Source: Paenibacillus hamazuiensis
GTDB taxonomy: Bacteria; Bacillota; Bacilli; Paenibacillales; NBRC-103111
Direction: 5' to 3'
Assembly: GCF_023276405.1 (NCBI RefSeq)
Contig: NZ_JALRMO010000001.1
Span: forward strand, 434,001-498,000
DNA: 64,000 nt
In this document: positions 60,632-64,000 of the stretch, in pieces
Layout: every line of letters starts with the position of its first letter
How positions within the stretch are numbered: the stretch's first letter is position 1
The notes under the pieces: model-generated
Database searches by the model: none
The model's input: only the letters and a program-made list of their open reading frames with translations
Told to the model about the DNA's origin: nothing
Program-made: the position numbers and the translations under genes

Positions 60632-62255
60632 AGTGCTTATCGTGGACGATGAAAGCATCATCCGGGAAGGCATCGCCGAATCGATACGCAAAGATTGCCC
60701 GAAGTTTCAGACGATTCTGGAGGCGCGGGACGGTGAGGAAGCCTTGAATTTGGCGCTGGAGTCGTCGCCGGATCTTGTCATTACCGATATTCAAATGCCG
60801 AACATGAACGGTATCGAATTTATCGAGCAGCTGAAGGCGGAAAATCCGGATGTGGCTGTAATCATTATCAGCGGGCACGACGACTTCGAATACGCGCAAA
60901 AAGGCTTGAAGCTCGGAGTGAGCGATTATTTGCTCAAGCCGGTGGAATCCGGACATCTGACCGCCCGGCTGCGTCTTGCGGCGGAGGAGTTCGACAGGAG
61001 GCACGTATTTCGCAAGGATCAGGCCGCGCTGCGGCAGATGGTCGCGGAAAGTCTTCCGCTGTACCGGGAGAGGCTGTACCGCCATCTGATCGAAGGCGTA
61101 AAGGATATGCAGGCACTGCGCGAGAGGGCCGGGCAGCTCGGGATTTCCCTGGCCCACCGTTTTTATGCCGTGGCCCTGCTTCGATTCGGCAGGGCTGAAG
61201 CGCCGCATGCCGAAAGCGATCTATTTGCCGACGCTCTGCTGGCGGATATCGTGCGGGGAACGGCGGAACGCTTCGTGCAGGAGCTGGATGTGCACGCCTT
61301 TTTCCTGAAAGACGGGGAGCTGGCTTTGCTGATCGGCAGCAGCGTTGCCACGAGGGAGATGTGCTTTGCCGCGATGAACGCCTATTTGAACCGGACCGGG
61401 AGGGCGCTGCAAAAAAATATCGAGCTGAGCGAGCTGCATATCTCGATGGGGACGGTCACCGACACCTTGCACGATCTTCCGCTTTCCTACCAGCAGGCTC
61501 AGGAGGCCATGTTATTCCGGCTTTCGGTGAAAAACCGGACGGTGCTCAATTTCGAAGAACTGGGGAACGCGGCCATTCCGGAAACGAAAACGGCCAGTAC
61601 GGCGGAGCAGCTCATTTTATACGTGAAATTGCTGGAGCGCCATAACGCACTGCGGCATGTTCGCGAGTATATGGACGAGCTGGCCGCGGCCCAAGGGGCT
61701 CACCCGCATTGGGTGAAGCTGAGCATTCTCGAGCTGACCATGTCTTTGCTGAGAGCGATGGAGGAGGCCGAGATCAAGCTGCAGTTGTTCCTGCAAAACA
61801 AAGAGCTTGATCCGTACGTGAACGTTTACCGGCTGGAAACGTTTCGGGAGCTGCAGACGTGGCTCGAGAGGTTCGTGGAAATGTGCATCTCCGAGATGGA
61901 GAACGGCAAAGTCAGCAAGAGCACTTCCCATGTCGAGAAAGTAAAGCAGTACATCGAAACGCGGATTGCCGACAGCGAATTATCGTTAAGCAGCTTGGCG
62001 GTCACTTTATTTTTAAGCCCGAATTATTTGCGGCAGCTGTTTCGCCAGGAAACCGGCGAATCGTTTGTGGAGTACGTAACGAGGGTGCGCATGGAGAAGG
62101 CGCTCGAATATTTGAAGGACCCGACCTTGAAAATTGCCGATGTCGCCGAAAAGGTGGGCTTTGAGGAGCAGCGGTACTTTTCCTCGTGCTTCAAAAAGTT
62201 TCACCAGATGACTCCGACCGAGTACCGGGAGGCTCTTCAATACGGACTGCTCTAA
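60624..62255 (+). CDS. YesN-type response regulator with AraC output domain
   Basis: A 543-residue regulator. The receiver (MYKVLIVDDESIIREGIAES, Asp in LVITDIQMPNMNG, Lys in YLLKPVESGHLTAR) is followed by a long middle region and a C-terminal AraC double HTH (KQYIETRIADSELSLSSLAV, TLFLSPNYLRQLFRQETGES, IADVAEKVGFEEQRYFSSCF, QMTPTEYREALQY). It partners the kinase just before it (8-base overlap with its stop). ATG 60624 begins as in relatives; an ATG three codons earlier sits closer to GGGAGG and is possible. It probably activates the permease and binding-protein genes around it. Confidence 0.93.
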   Translation: MYKVLIVDDESIIREGIAESIRKDCPKFQTILEARDGEEALNLALESSPDLVITDIQMPNMNGIEFIEQLKAENPDVAVIIISGHDDFEYAQKGLKLGVSDYLLKPVESGHLTARLRLAAEEFDRRHVFRKDQAALRQMVAESLPLYRERLYRHLIEGVKDMQALRERAGQLGISLAHRFYAVALLRFGRAEAPHAESDLFADALLADIVRGTAERFVQELDVHAFFLKDGELALLIGSSVATREMCFAAMNAYLNRTGRALQKNIELSELHISMGTVTDTLHDLPLSYQQAQEAMLFRLSVKNRTVLNFEELGNAAIPETKTASTAEQLILYVKLLERHNALRHVREYMDELAAAQGAHPHWVKLSILELTMSLLRAMEEAEIKLQLFLQNKELDPYVNVYRLETFRELQTWLERFVEMCISEMENGKVSKSTSHVEKVKQYIETRIADSELSLSSLAVTLFLSPNYLRQLFRQETGESFVEYVTRVRMEKALEYLKDPTLKIADVAEKVGFEEQRYFSSCFKKFHQMTPTEYREALQYGLL

Positions 62256-62380
62256 ATCCTGCATATTCTGTACACGGGATATGCGGATTTTGGATTTAGC
62301 GGCGCCGGTTATTTTGCTAGAATGTGTGAGGTGGAAGAAGTGAAGCTGCTGCAAACGCAAATAAGAAAGGGGAAAGCAAC

Positions 62381-63775
62381 ATGAAAAAGTGGATTGCATT
62401 ACTGGCGGTGGCGGCCTCGGTGACCTCCCTTGCCGCTTGCGGAAGCGGGGCGAAGGAGCAGCCGGCCGGGCAAAATGGAAGCGCTGTCTCCTCCGCGGCA
62501 AAAACGAAAATTAAGGTGTGGACGATGAACCGCGCCGACCAGGATTATATGAAAGCGCAGATCGACAAATTCAACAAGGAAAATAAGGATAACATCGAAA
62601 TTGAATATCAAATCTATGCGGAAAACTACACGCAATCGCTGGACATTGCGCTGGCTACCAACGAGGGGCCGGACGTTTTCTTCGACGGGGCGACCGCCTT
62701 TGCCGATCATTTGCCCAAGGGAGATCTGGCGCCGTTAAACAAATATTTGACCCCCGAATTCAAAAAACGGTTTGGGGACGGCGCCTTTATCGAAGGCCTC
62801 AATATGATCGACGGCAACATTTACTCGCTGCCCGCCATCAGCACGACACCGCGATTGTTCTATAACAAAGGGATCTTCGAGAAGGCCGGCATCGCCGAAC
62901 CTCCGAAAACGATCGACGAGATGGTGCAGGATGCCAAGCAAATTACGAGCAAATTGAAAAGCCAAGGCATCTACGGCTTCGCCGCCAATTTAAAAAATCC
63001 GGCCCAGGCGTATTCCCGTTCCATCGATTACATCCTGATGAGGAGCGGCGGCGTTGAGGCAGGGTATGACTTTGTGAACGGCAAATACGATTTCACCGGC
63101 TATAAGCCGATTTTGAACGCATACCGCGAAATTTTCACCTCCGGCGCCGGCTTCCCGGGTTCGGAGTCCCTCGACATCGACCCGCTGCGCACCCAGTTCG
63201 CGGCAGGAAAAATCGGCATGTATATTTCCTGGAACCATTCGGAGCCCGGCGTGTACATGAACCAATTCCCGACCAAGGAAAATTGGGACGTAGCGCCGCT
63301 GCCTACCATCGACGGAAACGTGAAGGGCTCGCAACACATCAACCTGGCCGGACGCTGGTTCATGATGAACGCCAAGTCGAAAAATCAGGATAAAGCCTGG
63401 AAGGTCATGGAATTCCTGTACAGCGACGAGCTGCTGTCCGGTTACCACAAAAACGGCTTAGGTCTTGTCATGGTTCCATCCGTGCTGGAGAAAGCCGACA
63501 AGCCGGAGACGATCAAGAAATGGCCGAACCTGGCTTTGACGGACAAGGATAAAATTTGGCCGCCGCTGCCTACAGGCGTTAAGCCGGAAGGCAACGATAT
63601 GTACTTTGTGTTTAACGCCATTATCCTCGGCAGCATGGATGTGGACAAAGGCATTGCGGATTTGAACGCCAGATATAATGCGGGGTATGAAAAAGCGATT
63701 CAGGAAGGAAAAACCAAAAGAATCCAGTATCCCGATTTCACGCCTGACAACCCGGGTAAAGTATTTGCCAAATAA
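62381..63775 (+). CDS. Extracellular sugar-binding lipoprotein of an ABC importer
   Basis: A 464-residue family 1 binding protein. MKKWIALLAVAASVTSLAAC is a signal sequence with lipobox LAAC (Cys at about residue 20). The mature protein shows IKVWTMNRADQDYMKAQIDK, the acidic dimer ATNEGPDVFFDGATAFADHL and the hinge RLFYNKGIFEKAGIAEPPKT, as in maltose-type binding proteins. ATG after AAAGGGGAAAGCAAC. It serves the two permeases at 56874 and 57802, although the two-component genes lie between. A near-cre sequence (62350-62363, one mismatch) precedes it. The terminator at 63807 follows. Confidence 0.94.
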   Translation: MKKWIALLAVAASVTSLAACGSGAKEQPAGQNGSAVSSAAKTKIKVWTMNRADQDYMKAQIDKFNKENKDNIEIEYQIYAENYTQSLDIALATNEGPDVFFDGATAFADHLPKGDLAPLNKYLTPEFKKRFGDGAFIEGLNMIDGNIYSLPAISTTPRLFYNKGIFEKAGIAEPPKTIDEMVQDAKQITSKLKSQGIYGFAANLKNPAQAYSRSIDYILMRSGGVEAGYDFVNGKYDFTGYKPILNAYREIFTSGAGFPGSESLDIDPLRTQFAAGKIGMYISWNHSEPGVYMNQFPTKENWDVAPLPTIDGNVKGSQHINLAGRWFMMNAKSKNQDKAWKVMEFLYSDELLSGYHKNGLGLVMVPSVLEKADKPETIKKWPNLALTDKDKIWPPLPTGVKPEGNDMYFVFNAIILGSMDVDKGIADLNARYNAGYEKAIQEGKTKRIQYPDFTPDNPGKVFAK

Positions 63776-63806
63776 TGAAGAAATGACTTAAAATAATCGA
63801 TAGTAC

Positions 63807-63857
63807 AAGGGGAGGCCCATCGGAACCGCGCTTGCAGCCGGACGGCCTCTCCTTTCT
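63807..63857 (+). terminator. Terminator after the binding-protein gene
   Basis: AAGGGGAGGCC (63807-63817) pairs with GGCCTCTCCTT (63844-63854), with one G-T pair and a 26-base loop, followed by T-rich sequence. It may allow partial read-through to the hydrolase gene. Confidence 0.65.
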
Positions 63858-63879
63858 ATCTTGGGCGGGGGGACCTATG

Positions 63880-64000
63880 ATGAAATCATGGCAGGCAAGC
63901 TGGATCGCGGATCCGGACTTTCTCGGACTTTCTCCGATTCCTGTATTCCACAAGGAAAACGAGCCGCTGGAAACGGCGGCGCATCCGGAAGCGCTGCGCA
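63880..64000 (+). CDS. N-terminal fragment of a probable glycoside hydrolase (alpha-L-rhamnosidase-like)
   Basis: Forty codons to the window edge: MKSWQASWIADPDFLGLSPI, PVFHKENEPLETAAHPEALR. The opening W-Q-A-x-W-I-A and the FHKE segment resemble the N-termini of bacterial family-78-type hydrolases. ATG 63880 is seven bases after GGGGGG; the ATG just before it is an alternative. Its place at the end of a sugar uptake locus supports a role in breaking down the imported oligosaccharide. The fragment is too short for a firm family. Confidence 0.45.
   Translation, partial: MKSWQASWIADPDFLGLSPIPVFHKENEPLETAAHPEALR

Noticed and set aside
62350-62363. cre site before the second binding-protein gene
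   Set aside because: TGCAAACGCAAATA misses one fixed base of the consensus and overlaps other purine-rich sequence; kept only as a near match.

Overview
The window looks like a chromosome segment of a spore-forming, Gram-positive Firmicute, most likely Paenibacillaceae (Paenibacillus, Cohnella or a close relative). The evidence is a GerA-type germination protein at the left edge, a 2083-residue surface protein with three SLH domains, two YtcQ/LplB/YtcP-type sugar uptake systems with AraC-type sensors, a Fur preceded by a PerR-like box, two CcpA cre sites, and many TTG/GTG starts behind strong AGGAGG-type ribosome binding sites. I saw no rRNA, tRNA, CRISPR array, prophage or intact insertion sequence.

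Layout. 1-8.8 kb: gerA fragment, a 77-residue protein, a response regulator with a SARP/BTAD output domain (minus strand), and the giant SLH surface protein. The promoters of the small gene and the SLH gene share one architecture: two GGTTAGA heptamers 11 bp apart and a TATAAT box 9 bp further on. This is the layout expected of SARP activator sites, and the regulator gene lies between the two promoters. 9-13 kb: methyltransferase plus an OmpR-type two-component system, then a very GC-rich NAD(P)HX repair gene (nnrE/nnrD fusion). 13-15 kb: clpP and a winged-helix regulator operon with a palindromic operator. 15-24 kb: an accessory, partly decayed stress and detoxification zone. It holds a NUDIX fragment, azoreductase, an alcohol dehydrogenase lacking its structural-zinc loop, a TetR remnant, epoxide hydrolase, two MarR regulators, aldo/keto reductase and a QorB-like reductase. 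It is followed by fur and a ku gene with an N-terminal deletion and frameshift.

24-28 kb: a citrate-type transporter with a cre site, an isocitrate/isopropylmalate-dehydrogenase homologue and a LysR regulator. 28-31.7 kb: a polysaccharide O-acetylation operon (SGNH esterase, MBOAT, DHHW protein, lipoprotein). 31.9-34.4 kb: a two-component system. 34.6-41.1 kb: a sugar ABC uptake locus with a membrane-bound AraC regulator; an array of short palindromic repeats bounded by inverted repeats sits between the regulator and the binding protein.

41.3-56.6 kb: a metabolic island. A YeiH-type exporter, its divergent LysR regulator and a hydrolase are followed by phosphatidylserine decarboxylase, an SpeA-type decarboxylase, GlyA, a SufS-type desulfurase, an ArgD-type aminotransferase, a LysR regulator, SerC and PdxS. 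Five of these are fold-type-I PLP enzymes, and they stand beside the PLP synthase subunit. The island continues with a MOSC protein, heme O synthase, a small CxxC protein and a MarR regulator with four C-terminal cysteines. 56.9-64 kb: a second sugar uptake locus (two permeases, YesM/YesN-type two-component system, binding protein) that runs into the start of a probable glycoside hydrolase at the right edge.

All names come from reading translated sequence and motifs without database searches. Operator and promoter calls are pattern matches, not experimental facts.
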